This document shows positions 10,109 to 18,897 of a stretch of DNA of 64,000 nucleotides, piece by piece (position 1 is the first letter of the stretch; the number at the start of each line of letters is the position of its first letter). The notes beneath the pieces were generated by a model that worked only from the letters and a program-made list of their open reading frames with translations, was not told the DNA's origin and searched no databases. Both the position numbers and the translations under genes were made by a program. Source of the stretch: Serratia oryzae (lineage in GTDB: Bacteria; Pseudomonadota; Gammaproteobacteria; Enterobacterales; Enterobacteriaceae); NCBI RefSeq assembly GCF_001976145.1, contig NZ_MOXD01000007.1, positions 186,001 through 250,000 of the forward strand, written 5' to 3'.

Positions 10109-10294
10109 TTATTTCTTCTTCGGCCAATCCTCTTCATCGTCCCATTTGGCGTTGTTATCGCGATGCGGTGGCAACTCGGGTTTGTTAGCCATAAATTTCT
10201 TATGATCCAGGCGGCGTAATTCTTTGATTCCGTTAAGCACTATGCCTACCAGTATCACCAATATTACCCACCAGTAGTCCGCTAACCAATGCAT
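10109..10294 (-). CDS. ypfN: YpfN, small single-span membrane protein (UPF0370)
   Basis: 61 residues: one transmembrane helix (about residues 5-22, rich in W, I, L, V) then a charged tail with the family hallmark [17 protein letters not shown] and a lysine-rich end. The start at 10294 (MHWLADYWW) matches E. coli YpfN; upstream in-frame codons run into the adjacent peptidase gene. Function unknown. The next gene upstream ends only two bases away, so it probably belongs to the yffB-dapE-peptidase-ypfN unit. Confidence 0.92.
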   Translation of the reverse strand: MHWLADYWWVILVILVGIVLNGIKELRRLDHKKFMANKPELPPHRDNNAKWDDEEDWPKKK

Positions 10295-10296
10295 GC

Positions 10297-10971
10297 TTAT
10301 GCCTTCCGTTGAATGTGTATAAAACGCGTGAATAGGGCAGGCAAATGACCGGCCAGCCACTGCGCACCGGCTACCTCTTTATCCTGCCAGGCCGCCAGCA
10401 GCAGTGCCGGGGTCAATAGCCGTTCGGCCTCCTGCGCCAACGGACGGTAGCTGAGATGCCAGGGTTCTATTGCGACACCGCCTTGATCTTCGGTAAACGG
10501 CCGGTAAAAGCCGAAATCGACCATATGCGCAGTCAGCCACTGATTCAGCGGATAGAAATAGCCGCCTTCCTGGTATTCCCAAGGCTCCAACCGCAGTTTT
10601 TCCCCGGCTGGCAACAGCGACGGATCGTAAATATCCAGATCGCTGCCCCAGTGATGACGGCTGGCACCGGGTAATGCAGACCAGCGCAGTATGGCTTCAC
10701 AGCGCTCGGCGGTGGACAGCGGCATGATATCTATCGGCTGGCTGTCTTGATCCAAGACTGGGCGATCGCCGCAAAACTTACCGTTCCAGATCGCCAATTG
10801 CCGGTCGAAATCACGGAAGGTGCTGGCCGGTTGCAGATCAAACCCCGCCGCGTTGGCGGCCTGCTGCATGGCGCGGAAAGCCTCAACCGCCGCAGGCTGC
10901 AGGCGGTGGTTGCCGCTCAGCACGGCCAAGTGTTCGGTTGAGCGCCCGGTCAGCATTTCTGGCGTGATCAT
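10297..10971 (-). CDS. M15-family D-Ala-D-Ala carboxypeptidase-like protein
   Basis: 224 residues of the VanY/LAS (M15B) type. Metal and catalytic motifs are present: [13 protein letters not shown] (His and Asp zinc ligands, near residue 110) and EPWHLSYR (catalytic Glu and third ligand His, near residue 170). Members of this fold trim peptidoglycan stem peptides. No signal peptide is evident, so it may act in the cytoplasm on recycled muropeptides (inference). The ATG at 10971 overlaps the dapE stop as ATGA, showing translational coupling to a diaminopimelate synthesis gene. E. coli has no gene here between dapE and ypfN. Confidence 0.88.
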   Translation of the reverse strand: MITPEMLTGRSTEHLAVLSGNHRLQPAAVEAFRAMQQAANAAGFDLQPASTFRDFDRQLAIWNGKFCGDRPVLDQDSQPIDIMPLSTAERCEAILRWSALPGASRHHWGSDLDIYDPSLLPAGEKLRLEPWEYQEGGYFYPLNQWLTAHMVDFGFYRPFTEDQGGVAIEPWHLSYRPLAQEAERLLTPALLLAAWQDKEVAGAQWLAGHLPALFTRFIHIQRKA

Positions 10972-12095
10972 GCGACCAGTTGCTCCATGATACGTTGGTA
11001 CATGCGGCTCAATAACTGCAAATCGGCGGCATGGACGCATTCGTTAACTTTGTGGATGGTGGCATTCACCGGGCCAAGTTCAACCACCTGAGCCCCCATC
11101 TGGGCGATAAAGCGGCCATCAGAGGTGCCACCGGTGGTCAGCAACTGTGGCGTTATTTCAGCGTAGTGCTGCACGGCATTGACCACCGCATCCACCAGCG
11201 CGCCGCGCGCGGTGAGGAATGGCTGCCCAGACAGCCACCAGTCGAGGGTGTAATTCAACTGATGGCGATCCAGCAGTTCCTGCACGCGCTGCTTAATCAT
11301 CGCGTCGGTGAGTTCGGTGCTGAAGCGGAAGTTGAACTGCACGAACAGATCGCCGGGGATCACGTTGTTGCTGCCGGTGCCTGCCTGCACGTTGGCAATC
11401 TGCATGCTGGTCGGCGGGAAAAATTCGTTACCTTGATCCCATTCGATCGCCACCAGTTCGTTCAGCGCCGGCATCGCGCGGTGAACCGGGTTATCCGCCA
11501 AGTGTGGATAGGCGACATGCCCCTGAATACCGTGGATATGCAGGTTGGCGGTGATCGACCCGCGGCGGCCGTTTTTCACCACGTCACCCACGCGTTCGGT
11601 GCTGGAAGGCTCACCCACCAGGCAATAATCCAGGCGCTCGTTGCGGGCCTTCAGAGCTTCTACCACTTTCACGGTGCCATGCGTGGCGCTGGCTTCTTCG
11701 TCTGAGGTGATCAGGAACGCCAGGCGGCCCTGATGATTGGGGTGCGCAGCCACAAAGCGTTCTGCGGCCACTACCATTGCCGCCAATGAGCCTTTCATAT
11801 CCGCCGCGCCGCGCCCATAGAGCATGCCATCGCGGATCGTCGGTTCAAAGGGCGGGATCGTCCAATTTTTCTCATCACCGGTGGGCACCACATCGGTATG
11901 GCCAGCAAATGCCAGCGTTGTGCCCTGGCCGCGCCAGGCCCAGAAATTCTGTGTATCACCAAAGTTCATTGGCTCAATGGTGAAACCGGCCGCCTTCAGG
12001 CGGGCAATCATGATCTCCTGGCAGCCTTCGTCGTGCGGGCTGAGGGAAGGGCGCTTGATTAACTGTTGCGCCAGTTCAATAACAGGGCAGATCAT
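10968..12095 (-). CDS. dapE: DapE, succinyl-diaminopimelate desuccinylase
   Basis: 375 residues, the E. coli length. An M20 metallohydrolase that removes succinate from N-succinyl-LL-diaminopimelate. The dinuclear zinc motifs GHTDVVPTG (about residues 66-74) and [11 protein letters not shown] (Glu-Glu near 134-135) and the C-terminal His in NATIHKVNE are all visible. The ATG at 12095 overlaps the yffB stop (ATGA), and its own stop overlaps the start of the M15 peptidase gene, so three genes are translationally chained. Confidence 0.97.
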   Translation of the reverse strand: MICPVIELAQQLIKRPSLSPHDEGCQEIMIARLKAAGFTIEPMNFGDTQNFWAWRGQGTTLAFAGHTDVVPTGDEKNWTIPPFEPTIRDGMLYGRGAADMKGSLAAMVVAAERFVAAHPNHQGRLAFLITSDEEASATHGTVKVVEALKARNERLDYCLVGEPSSTERVGDVVKNGRRGSITANLHIHGIQGHVAYPHLADNPVHRAMPALNELVAIEWDQGNEFFPPTSMQIANVQAGTGSNNVIPGDLFVQFNFRFSTELTDAMIKQRVQELLDRHQLNYTLDWWLSGQPFLTARGALVDAVVNAVQHYAEITPQLLTTGGTSDGRFIAQMGAQVVELGPVNATIHKVNECVHAADLQLLSRMYQRIMEQLVA

Positions 12096-12457
12096 GATTT
12101 AACCTCGGTAAGAAATTGCTGATAACTGTCAATACTGAAACCCAGCAGAGCATGGCCGTTGCCGTCATCCAACAGCGGGCGCTTGATAATGGCGGGTTGT
12201 TCCAGCATCAGGGCGATGGCCGCGTCGGCATTGTCGCAGGCGTTACGCTGTGCTTCGTCCAGCTTGCGCCAGGTGGTGCCGCGGGTGTTCAGCAGCGGCT
12301 GCCAGCCAAGGCGTTCGACAAAATCCTGCAGTTGCTGTTCATTCAGCCCGTCTGCGCGATAGTCGTGGAATTGGTAAGCCACGCCCTGTTCTTCCAGCCA
12401 GCGGCGCGCTTTTTTGATGGTGTCACAATTTTTGATGCCGTACATGGTTAACGTCAT
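12092..12457 (-). CDS. yffB: YffB, ArsC/Spx-family thioredoxin-fold protein
   Basis: 121 residues with an arsenate-reductase-like fold. The N-terminus [16 protein letters not shown] has the single active-site cysteine typical of the family, and [10 protein letters not shown] and KRPLL are conserved ArsC/Spx elements. Not a proven arsenate reductase; E. coli YffB is thought to be glutathione-dependent. The ATG at 12457 gives the family N-terminus; the open frame further upstream (to 12583) shows no similarity. First gene of the yffB-dapE-peptidase-ypfN chain. Confidence 0.92.
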   Translation of the reverse strand: MTLTMYGIKNCDTIKKARRWLEEQGVAYQFHDYRADGLNEQQLQDFVERLGWQPLLNTRGTTWRKLDEAQRNACDNADAAIALMLEQPAIIKRPLLDDGNGHALLGFSIDSYQQFLTEVKS

Positions 12458-12628
12458 GAGGAAAAGCCTTCTCTGCAACAAAACACCGGTAATCACCGAT
12501 GATAAACCGCTCGTGGCGGAAAATAGAAACCCGCGCCCAGCATGCCGAAAAACGCTGGGGAGTTCCACCGCGAATGGGGGCAATAATGGGGGAGGATGAA
12601 AGTTTTCATCTTTTGCGAATGCAACAGC

Positions 12629-12949
12629 TTAGCGGTTCTCTTGCTCTTCTGACCAGTGTTTCAGTTCCTCGCTGATAAAGTAATTCACCAGTTGCGTATA
12701 GAGATTTTCAATCATGTCCGGGCTCAGGCCGCTTTCACGGGCCCATTGCCTTCTGGTTTGGATCATGGCGTCAAAGCGGGCTTTGGCTCGCACGGCGTCG
12801 GGGCTGGTTTTGAATTTTGCCGCGGCTTTGACATATGCAAAACGCTGGGCAAGCAGTTTAATGATTTGCTCATCCATCATATCAATTTCAGCACGTATCT
12901 CATCGATGCTGGTGCAGGCCTGTGGCGGTAATTTATTGATTGTATTCAT
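12629..12949 (-). CDS. Chorismate mutase II / isochorismate-pyruvate lyase-like protein
   Basis: 106 residues forming one AroQ-type helical domain. The pattern IDEIRAEIDMMDEQIIKLLAQRFAYVKAAAKFK, with its basic active-site residues, and the C-terminal YFISEELKHW resemble PchB (isochorismate lyase) more than the mutase domains of PheA or TyrA. It could convert chorismate to prephenate or isochorismate to salicylate; sequence alone does not decide, and no isochorismate synthase or siderophore gene is nearby. It ends a run with the GNAT and TPR genes upstream. Confidence 0.85.
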   Translation of the reverse strand: MNTINKLPPQACTSIDEIRAEIDMMDEQIIKLLAQRFAYVKAAAKFKTSPDAVRAKARFDAMIQTRRQWARESGLSPDMIENLYTQLVNYFISEELKHWSEEQENR

Positions 12950-12975
12950 CTGTGGTTCTCTCAGTCATGTCCCTT

Positions 12976-13407
12976 TCAGCGCACATACCCGCCGTTCTGT
13001 AAACGTTCAAGCACCGGTCCTTCAGCGTAAACCATACCGGTGGTCAGATCGTGAAAGCCATATTTTTTGTAAAATGTCAGCTTGTCCGGCACCGAGTAGA
13101 TAAACACTTTACCGAGCGGAGCCAGATCCTGCATCACGCGCGCCATCAACCGCTGGCCATAGCCATGCCCCTGAAAATGCGGGTGGATCGCCACATCCGC
13201 CAGATAAGCCACTGAAGTCATATCACTGATAGCATGAGCGGTCGCCATCAGTTCACCATTAACCCACCCGAAGTAACAGAACTGACTATTTTGATAGACC
13301 CTCTGCATCACTAACGGATCGCGCTTGCCCAATCCGGCGGCCTCCAGCAATGCTGCCACCTGCTGCCAGTCAATGCCGCAATGGTGGCGGTCAACAACGA
13401 TCTCCAT
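12976..13407 (-). CDS. GNAT-family N-acetyltransferase
   Basis: 143 residues, a single GNAT domain. The acetyl-CoA pyrophosphate loop HFQGHGYGQRLM (motif A, about residues 78-89) and the C-terminal YKKYGFHDL (motif B region) are clear. The substrate cannot be told from sequence. The ATG at 13407 follows GGAG. It starts 9 bp after the TPR gene stop and ends 26 bp before the chorismate mutase-like gene, so the three are probably co-transcribed. Confidence 0.88.
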   Translation of the reverse strand: MEIVVDRHHCGIDWQQVAALLEAAGLGKRDPLVMQRVYQNSQFCYFGWVNGELMATAHAISDMTSVAYLADVAIHPHFQGHGYGQRLMARVMQDLAPLGKVFIYSVPDKLTFYKKYGFHDLTTGMVYAEGPVLERLQNGGYVR

Positions 13408-13416
13408 GGTTTGCTC

Positions 13417-13896
13417 CTAACTGATGCGATCCAGATCCGCCGCATATTGACGAATTGCGCGTTGATAGTGGCTGATAGCGTTGTGGGAAGAGGTTTCAGC
13501 CAGCAGCAGTAACAGATCGGCGACGGCCTGCTTGGTTTCACCCAGGTTATAGAGCGTCATGGCGCGGAACAGGGTGATTTCTTTGGCCTGCGGAAATTCG
13601 CTTAACCCACTGTCGAAAGCGGCCAGCGACTTCTGATAATCCCCCAAAGCGCGGTAGGTGCTGCCCAGCCCAAGCCAGGCTTCCTGGCGCTGTTGTGCGG
13701 GCAAGGCGTATTGTAACGCGGTGAGATAGCAGGGAATCGCCTGTTGTTCAAAACCCTGCACATCGTAAAGGCAGGCTAACTGGTAATGCAGCATGGCATC
13801 CTGGGGGGCCTGTTGCAGCATCTGCAGCACCCGTTCGCAGGCTTCCTGGTAGCGGCCCTGCTTTTTCAGTTGTTCGATCGTGAACGTTGGGGGCAT
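13417..13896 (-). CDS. Tetratricopeptide-repeat protein
   Basis: 159 residues with at least three TPR-like helix pairs: DAMLHYQLACLYDVQGFEQQAIPCY (about 33-58), EAWLGLGSTYRALGDYQKSLAAF (about 71-95) and ITLFRAMTLYNLGETKQAVADL (about 105-127). No signal peptide. TPR proteins are protein-interaction scaffolds; the partner is unknown. First gene of the TPR-GNAT-chorismate mutase run. Confidence 0.87.
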   Translation of the reverse strand: MPPTFTIEQLKKQGRYQEACERVLQMLQQAPQDAMLHYQLACLYDVQGFEQQAIPCYLTALQYALPAQQRQEAWLGLGSTYRALGDYQKSLAAFDSGLSEFPQAKEITLFRAMTLYNLGETKQAVADLLLLLAETSSHNAISHYQRAIRQYAADLDRIS

Positions 13897-14116
13897 AAGC
13901 GTAGCCTTTGCTATGAGGTTTTTTAGCCTTCCGGCACGCTACTACGGAAGAATTGATCGCACAAGGGAATATAAAATTTAACCAGGTTGATGATTAATCT
14001 GAAAATGTGCACTCTACCCGGTTTTTCGCGATTGGCACCGTTCCCAAAAGGCTTCACTTGGTCAAAAAACGGGCGTAGAATTTGAAGCGATGTTTAATGG
14101 AGGCTGTAAAGTTATT

Positions 14117-14176
14117 ATGGTTGATCGTGAGTTAGGAAACTGGAAAGACTTCATTGACGAGATGTTAGGCAACTAA
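14117..14176 (+). CDS. ypfM: YpfM, conserved 19-residue small protein
   Basis: The 19-codon frame MVDRELGNWKDFIDEMLGN closely matches E. coli YpfM, also 19 residues, and lies in the same place between yffB and acrD. GGAGG at 14099-14103 is a rather distant ribosome-binding site (about 13 bases). The acidic amphipathic sequence has no membrane segment. YpfM in E. coli was identified as a translated small protein of unknown function; conservation of length, residues and position argues it is real here. A terminator hairpin follows at 14256. Confidence 0.85.
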   Translation: MVDRELGNWKDFIDEMLGN

Positions 14177-14255
14177 CACCGGCTTGAAGCTTACAACAAG
14201 GCAGTTGATTGGTTTTTTACTTAAAACACCTTGGGTACAAAATAGAGAGAGTAGT

Positions 14256-14289
14256 AAAGCAGCATCGGTTTTCTGATGCTGCTTTTTTT
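14256..14289 (+). terminator. Intrinsic terminator between ypfM and acrD
   Basis: Strong stem AAAGCAGCATC / GATGCTGCTTT with loop GGTTTTCT and a seven-T tail on the plus strand, ending the ypfM transcript. It lies just beyond the stop codon of the convergent acrD and may also act on it. Confidence 0.88.
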
Positions 14290-14296
14290 ACGCCGA

Positions 14297-17200
14297 TTAT
14301 TTATCGGCTGTCTCTGTTGATGGTTGCACCGCACGTTTGCCAGGGAAGCGGCGACGCACCAGAACAAAGAACAGCGGCACGAAGAAGATAGCCAACACCG
14401 TAGCGGAGATCATACCGCCCATCACGCCGGTACCGACAGCGTGTTGGCTGCCTGAACCGGCACCTGTACTGATTGTCATCGGCAAAACGCCGAAGATAAA
14501 GGCCAGCGAGGTCATCAGAATCGGGCGTAAGCGTATGCGTGAGGCTTCCAGCGTGGAAGCCATCAGATCTTGCCCTTTTTGGTTGAGCTCATTGGCGAAT
14601 TCGACGATCAGAATGGCGTTCTTGGCGGACAACCCGATAATCGTCAACAACCCTACCTGGAAGTAAACATCGTTCTCCAGCCCGCGCAGCCAGGTTGCCG
14701 CCACGGCACCGATCACCCCAAGCGGCACCACCAGCATGACCGAGAACGGAATCGACCAACTTTCATACAGGGCTGCCAGGCACAGGAACACCACCAGCAG
14801 CGAGATGGCATACAGCGCCGGGGCCTGCGAGCCCGACAGCCGCTCCTGATAAGACATGGCGGTCCATTCCAGGCCAAAACCGACGGGTAACTGGCTAACG
14901 AGTTTTTCCATTTCTTTCATCGCGGTGCCGGTGCTGACGCCCGAAGCGGCTTCACCGACAATCTCGACCGTTGAACTGCCGTTATAGCGCTCCAGGCGCG
15001 GTGAGCCATAATTCCAATGCGACGTGGCAAAGGCGGAGAACGGCACCATGCCACCGCTTTTGTTGCGCACATACCATTTGTTAATGTCTTCCGGCAGCAT
15101 GCGGAACGGTGCCGCTGCCTGCACATACACTTTCTTCACTCGGCCACGATCGACAAAATCGTTCACGTAAGTTGAGCCCCAGGCAGTAGAGAGCGTGCTA
15201 TTGATGTCGCTAATGGCAAGGCCGAGCGCCTGAGCCTTGCGTTGATCGATATCGATCTGCAACTGCGGGCTGTCGTCCAGGCCGTTATGGCGCACGCGCG
15301 ATAACAGCGGGTTTTGCCCGGCCAGTTGCAGCAACTGGTTGCGTGCTGCCATCAGTTTTTCGTGGCCTTGGCCCGAATGGTCTTCCAACTGCATATCAAA
15401 GCCTGCGGCGTTACCCAAGCCGGTGATCGCCGGCGGGCTACTGGCGATCACCCTGGCTTCATTAATCTTAGCGAAGGCCTTGGTGGCGCGATCGATGATA
15501 TCGAATGAGCTATTGGCGCCGGACGTACGCTGTTCCCAATCCTTCAGGCGGATAAACATGCGCGCCACGTTCTGCCCGTTTCCCCCTGGCCCAGAACCAA
15601 TGGTGGAGAATACCGACAGCACGTTATCTTTTTCTTTGCTCTGAAAATAGTGCTCCACTTTTTCCACTACTTTGGTGGTTTGCTGCAGCGTGGAGCCTGT
15701 CGGTAGCTGCACCTGCACGGTAAACACGCCACGGTCTTCCTGCGGCAGGAACGAAGTGGGCAATTTCAGGAACAGCAGAGCCATACCGCCGAGTAACAGC
15801 AGATAAATCATCAGATAACGGATGCTGTGGTGCAGCACGCGCGCTACACCGCGCTCATAGCGTTCGCTGCTGCGGTTGAACATGCGGTTGAACCAGCCGA
15901 AGAAGCCGCGCTTGCCGTGATGATGGCCTTTGGCTAGCGGTTTCAGCAGGGTGGCGCACAGCGCTGGGGTCAGGATCATCGCCACCAGCACCGACAGCAC
16001 CATGGCAGAAACGATGGTGATCGAAAACTGGCGATAGATGGCACCGGTTGTGCCGCCGAAGAACGCCATCGGAATAAATACCGCCGACAGCACCATGGCG
16101 ATCCCCACCAACGCGCCCTGGATCTGCCCCATGGATTTGCGCGTTGCTTCGCGCGGGGGCAATCCTTCCTCACTCATCACGCGCTCAACGTTCTCCACGA
16201 CCACGATGGCATCGTCCACCAGCAGGCCGATCGCCAATACCATGGCGAACATCGTTAACGTGTTAATGCTGTAACCAAAGGCGGAAAGGATGGTAAAGGT
16301 GCCCATCAGCACCACCGGAACGGCGATGGTCGGGATCAGCGTCGCGCGGAAGTTCTGCAGGAACAGATACATCACCAGGAATACCAGCACGATGGCTTCC
16401 AGCAGGGTTTTCACCACGTCTTTAATCGAGGCTTTAACGAACGGGGTGGTTTCGTAGGCAACCTTCGCCTCCAGCCCTGGCGGGAAATATTGCGCCAGTT
16501 CGGCAATTTTGTCTTTGACTAACCGATCGGTTTGCAGCTCGTTAGCGCCGGAGGCTAACTTGATATTCATCCCGGCGGCCTGCTGGCCGTTATAGCGGCT
16601 GAGGAAGTTGTAGTTCTCCCCGCCGAGCTCCACGGTGGCCACATCGCCTAGCGTGACCAGTGAACCATCCTGGTTGACGCGCAAAGTGATCTCGCGGAAC
16701 TGTTCCGGCGTCTGCAACTGGGATTGGGCGTTGATGGTGGCGTTCAGCGCCTGTTTGTCCACAGAGGGTGTTCCCCCTAACTGGCCCACTGCGACTTGGG
16801 CGTTCTGCGCACTGATTGCGCTTACGACGTCCTGAGTGGTCATCTGATAGCTGGTGAGCTTGTTCGGATCCAGCCAGATGCGCATCGCGTACTGCGAGCC
16901 GTAAACGTCCATGCTGCCAACGCCGTCGATCCGGCTCAGTGGATCCTGCAGGTTGGAGACGATGTAATCGGCAATATCCTGTTTGTCCATGCTGCCATCG
17001 GTGGAGACAAAGGCCACCATCATCAGCGTGGTGTCCCCGGATTTGGATACCGATACCCCTTGCTGCTGTACCGCTTGCGGCAAGCGCTTTAGCGCTCCTT
17101 GCAGTTGGTTTTGCACCTGCTGCATGGCCTGGTTGGGATCGGTACCGGCCTTGAACGTTAGCGTTACGCTGGCCTGGCCGGTATTGGTGCTTTGCGACGA

Positions 17201-17434
17201 CATATACATCATGTTGTCGAGGCCGGTCATGTTCTGTTCGATAATCTGGGTAACGGTGTTTTCCAGTGTTTGCGCTGAAGCCCCAGGATAGGTGGCACTA
17301 ATACGCACATTCGGTGGTGCGAGATTCGGGTATTGTTCAACAGGCAAAGAAAAAATCGCCAATGTCCCAGTCAGGCAAAGGATGATTGCCAGCACCCAGG
17401 CAAAAATCGGGCGATCGATAAAAAAATTAGCCAT
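14297..17434 (-). CDS. acrD: AcrD, RND-type inner-membrane efflux pump
   Basis: 1045 residues, full length for an HAE1 RND transporter. Proton-relay residues are present: the adjacent aspartates in [15 protein letters not shown] (about 406-407, TM4) and the lysine in [11 protein letters not shown] (TM10). Two large periplasmic loops and twelve predicted TM segments are in the right places. The sequence is closer to AcrD than AcrB ([33 protein letters not shown]-type region) and the position next to ypfM and narQ is that of acrD. AcrD exports aminoglycosides, bile acids and some beta-lactams with AcrA and TolC in E. coli; no adaptor gene is encoded here. GAGG precedes the ATG. Confidence 0.95.
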   Translation of the reverse strand: MANFFIDRPIFAWVLAIILCLTGTLAIFSLPVEQYPNLAPPNVRISATYPGASAQTLENTVTQIIEQNMTGLDNMMYMSSQSTNTGQASVTLTFKAGTDPNQAMQQVQNQLQGALKRLPQAVQQQGVSVSKSGDTTLMMVAFVSTDGSMDKQDIADYIVSNLQDPLSRIDGVGSMDVYGSQYAMRIWLDPNKLTSYQMTTQDVVSAISAQNAQVAVGQLGGTPSVDKQALNATINAQSQLQTPEQFREITLRVNQDGSLVTLGDVATVELGGENYNFLSRYNGQQAAGMNIKLASGANELQTDRLVKDKIAELAQYFPPGLEAKVAYETTPFVKASIKDVVKTLLEAIVLVFLVMYLFLQNFRATLIPTIAVPVVLMGTFTILSAFGYSINTLTMFAMVLAIGLLVDDAIVVVENVERVMSEEGLPPREATRKSMGQIQGALVGIAMVLSAVFIPMAFFGGTTGAIYRQFSITIVSAMVLSVLVAMILTPALCATLLKPLAKGHHHGKRGFFGWFNRMFNRSSERYERGVARVLHHSIRYLMIYLLLLGGMALLFLKLPTSFLPQEDRGVFTVQVQLPTGSTLQQTTKVVEKVEHYFQSKEKDNVLSVFSTIGSGPGGNGQNVARMFIRLKDWEQRTSGANSSFDIIDRATKAFAKINEARVIASSPPAITGLGNAAGFDMQLEDHSGQGHEKLMAARNQLLQLAGQNPLLSRVRHNGLDDSPQLQIDIDQRKAQALGLAISDINSTLSTAWGSTYVNDFVDRGRVKKVYVQAAAPFRMLPEDINKWYVRNKSGGMVPFSAFATSHWNYGSPRLERYNGSSTVEIVGEAASGVSTGTAMKEMEKLVSQLPVGFGLEWTAMSYQERLSGSQAPALYAISLLVVFLCLAALYESWSIPFSVMLVVPLGVIGAVAATWLRGLENDVYFQVGLLTIIGLSAKNAILIVEFANELNQKGQDLMASTLEASRIRLRPILMTSLAFIFGVLPMTISTGAGSGSQHAVGTGVMGGMISATVLAIFFVPLFFVLVRRRFPGKRAVQPSTETADK

Positions 17435-17487
17435 GCAGCACGAACCTCATTATGACTTGTTATATTTTTGACAGCGTTAGTTATGCT

Positions 17488-17568
17488 TATACCCAGAATA
17501 ATTCGAGTTGCTTGTCGACGACGGTGTGCAACCAGCACCCAAGCAACCTGAAGTATAAAGGGGATATA
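17488..17568. repeat. ERIC-type repeat, short 81-bp derivative
   Basis: Terminal inverted repeats TATACCCAGAATAATTCGAG and CAACCTGAAGTATAAAGG flank a reduced centre without the CCAGGAG/GTGACTGGGG core. Lies upstream of the winged-helix gene; an open frame crossing it is not taken as coding. Confidence 0.85.
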
Positions 17569-17721
17569 ACGGTCTGGCAGGCTCCAGACGCTATTGCACT
17601 TTACTCGCGATACGCAGGGAAAGCGTGGAGAAAAAATGGAGATAGTGTAAATAACAGTGATAACAATGCGTCTCGTAACCGGTTAGAAATCATCAGAAAT
17701 TGTTTGCAGCAGGAGTTTGGC

Positions 17722-18000
17722 ATGGAAATTAACCCCGTATTTGCCCGTCGCCTTTATCTCTGCTGGCTGATCAGTCACAGTGAGCGGCCTAATGTTCCGC
17801 GCCTGATGGAGTTGACTGGCTGGCCGCGTCGTACATTGCAGGATGTGTTAAAAGCCTTACCCGGCTTAGGCGTGGAATTACAGTTTGTTCAGCAGGGCGT
17901 GCGTAATAACGACGGTTTCTACCGGCTAGAGAACTGGGGGCCGCTGAATAAAAGTTGGATTAACCAGCATCATCTGGCGCTGCTTGCCGCGATTGAATAA
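17722..18000 (+). CDS. Small winged helix-turn-helix DNA-binding protein
   Basis: 92 residues. ATG at 17722 is preceded by AGGAG with six-base spacing, a far better start than the GTG/ATG codons upstream, which would run through an ERIC repeat. RLMELTGWPRRTLQDVLKALPGLGVELQF (about residues 27-55) looks like a helix-turn-helix followed by the wing, of the HTH_43/uncharacterised winged-helix type. Possibly a local regulator of acrD (divergent, 287 bp away) or narP (convergent); this is inference only. Confidence 0.8.
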   Translation: MEINPVFARRLYLCWLISHSERPNVPRLMELTGWPRRTLQDVLKALPGLGVELQFVQQGVRNNDGFYRLENWGPLNKSWINQHHLALLAAIE

Positions 18001-18005
18001 ATGCT

Positions 18006-18022
18006 CCCCCGGCATGCCGGGG
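18006..18022. terminator. GC-rich palindrome between convergent winged-helix gene and narP
   Basis: CCCCGGCATGCCGGGG is a perfect palindrome six bases beyond the winged-helix stop and six before the narP stop. It would form a short strong hairpin in either transcript, but no T-run follows, so a terminator role is only probable. Confidence 0.5.
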
Positions 18023-18027
18023 ATGCA

Positions 18028-18660
18028 TTACTGGCTTTTGTATTCCAGATACAAAACGGTGGCTGCCACGCGTGAACGCACGTTGAGCTTGCGCAGCATG
18101 TTGCGGATATGCACTTTCACCGTTTCTTCAGAAATGTGTAACTGCGCGGCCACCTGTTTGTTTGACATGCCACGTGCCACTTCTTGTAACACATCCAGTT
18201 CGCGCTCGGTCAGATCGGCAAACGGATCGTGCTGTTCGCTGCGCGATGCAAGGTAGTCGGCTATTGCATCGCTGATCACGTTTTTGCCTTCGGCAGCTTC
18301 ACGGATATGCTCCAGCAACTGCTCAGGCTCGCTGTCTTTCAGCAGATAACCGTCGGCACCGGCGTCGATCAGGGCATAGACATCGCTGCGCGCATCGGAA
18401 ACCGTCAGCACGATGATCCGGGCCTCCACATCCTCGTCACGCAAGGCTTTCAGCGTATCCAACCCGGAGAGGCCTTTCATGTTGAGATCGAGCAGGATGA
18501 GGTCTGGTGCCAATTGCCCGGCTAGGGTAATGGCTTCATTACCATTGCTGGCTTCCGCCACCACGGTAAACGTCGGGTCGAGCCCCAGCAACTGTTTGAT
18601 GCCTCGGCGCATCAGTGGGTGATCGTCAACGATCATGACTTTGTAATTTTTTATCACCAT
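18028..18660 (-). CDS. narP: NarP, nitrate/nitrite response regulator
   Basis: 210 residues: a receiver domain with acidic pocket DDH (residues 12-14), the phosphorylated Asp in LILLDLNMKG (about 57) and Lys in YLLKDSEP, then a LuxR-type HTH (about 145-205; LTERELDVLQEVARGMSNKQVA). Sequence favours NarP over NarL (VMIVDDHPLMRRG, VHIRNMLRKLNVRSRVAAT). The ATG at 18660 follows GGGAG; the open frame upstream crosses an ERIC. Downstream of narQ on the same strand, and close to its likely target, the nap operon. Confidence 0.93.
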   Translation of the reverse strand: MVIKNYKVMIVDDHPLMRRGIKQLLGLDPTFTVVAEASNGNEAITLAGQLAPDLILLDLNMKGLSGLDTLKALRDEDVEARIIVLTVSDARSDVYALIDAGADGYLLKDSEPEQLLEHIREAAEGKNVISDAIADYLASRSEQHDPFADLTERELDVLQEVARGMSNKQVAAQLHISEETVKVHIRNMLRKLNVRSRVAATVLYLEYKSQ

Positions 18661-18739
18661 GAAACATGCTCCCTGTAGTGAGTAAAACCACACAAGCGCC
18701 GGAGAGGGCACTTGGCCGTTAATAATAGAGCGGCGTTTG

Positions 18740-18817
18740 TACCCGCCACACGTCAAGCTGCTTGGGTGTGGCTGTGCACCATTGCCTACGCGCAACTCGA
18801 ATTATTGTGGGTATATA
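18740..18817. repeat. ERIC-type repeat, short derivative between narQ and narP
   Basis: In reversed orientation: begins TACCCGCCACACGTCAAGCT and ends CGAATTATTGTGGGTATATA. It lacks the ERIC core, and lies in the 237-bp gap between the sensor and regulator genes, so it would be part of a narQP transcript. Confidence 0.8.
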
Positions 18818-18897
18818 CCGCAGATATCTTGCTGTTTATAAGGCTAGCTAATATCCCTGCCAAAGGGAAAGTTGGTGAACAATTAATCACCACTTCA

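Noticed and set aside
14297-17434. Calling the RND pump AcrB
   Set aside because: AcrB is encoded next to acrA; this gene has no adaptor, lies beside ypfM/narQ, and its sequence tracks AcrD.
18028-18660. Calling the response regulator NarL
   Set aside because: Receiver and HTH sequences (VMIVDDHPLMRRG, RNMLRKLNVRSRVAAT) are nearer to NarP, and its partner here is narQ, not narX.
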